From: Planctomycetota bacterium
GTDB lineage: Bacteria > Planctomycetota > B129-G9
Direction: 5' to 3'
Assembly: GCA_030607235.1 (NCBI GenBank)
Contig: JAUWEX010000096.1
Coordinates: 1 to 5,646 of the forward strand
Length of the DNA: 5,646 nucleotides
The translations under genes and the position numbers were made by a program. The notes under the pieces are model-generated. The model did no database searches and was not told the origin of the DNA. It worked only from the letters and a program-made list of their open reading frames with translations. Shown here in pieces: positions 4,661 to 5,646 of this stretch; positions within the stretch are counted from its first letter, which is position 1, and the number at the start of each line of letters is the position of its first letter.

Positions 4661-5646
<986 letters not shown>

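Overview
The window looks like chromosomal DNA of a free-living, Gram-negative-type (diderm) bacterium with GC-rich housekeeping genes and AT-richer intergenic DNA. Two proteins carry lipoprotein signal peptides, genes have AGGAGG-type ribosome binding sites, and sigma70-like promoters can be read. The phylum cannot be fixed from sequence alone. An ALDH4A1-type P5C dehydrogenase, a RibBA fusion and many short intergenic palindromic repeats would fit a planctomycete/PVC-like or candidate-phylum genome, but this is inference.

Layout from left to right: (1) 1-324, minus strand, the N-terminal part of a small lipoprotein running off the left edge, with its promoter and a dyad at 354-395. (2) 325-663, a divergent AT-rich intergenic region with two candidate promoters for (3) ribBA, 664-1887, the bifunctional riboflavin-pathway entry enzyme. 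(4) 1888-2234, a gene-free stretch packed with several kinds of short palindromic or tandem repeats, ending in what may be a C-terminal coding remnant. (5) 2235-2816, an AT-richer gene for a 193-aa lipoprotein of unknown function. (6) 2817-3058, an intergenic region with a REP-like hairpin and a near-consensus promoter whose spacer holds a perfect 12-bp palindrome. (7) 3059-4309, a glutamate dehydrogenase gene with a strong intrinsic terminator after it. (8) 4310-4660, a second repeat-rich intergenic region, including an inverted copy of the repeat found after ribBA. (9) 4661 to the right edge, the first 328 codons of an ALDH4A1-type L-glutamate gamma-semialdehyde (P5C) dehydrogenase, cut just after its catalytic cysteine.

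Functionally, the last two genes form a natural pair. P5C dehydrogenase makes glutamate from proline/ornithine-derived semialdehyde, and glutamate dehydrogenase deaminates glutamate to 2-oxoglutarate and ammonium, feeding the TCA cycle, or runs in reverse for assimilation. They are separated by a terminator and a candidate promoter, so they are probably neighbouring transcripts rather than one operon. ribBA stands alone and shows no FMN riboswitch.

The most unusual feature is non-coding. A ~96-bp element (87 of 96 aligned positions identical by hand alignment) occurs twice in opposite orientation, at 1926-2021 and 4466-4560. It contains two conserved hairpins and is preceded in both copies by a third GC-rich hairpin of different sequence. 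The copies flank a ~2.4-kb segment holding the lipoprotein gene and gdhA.
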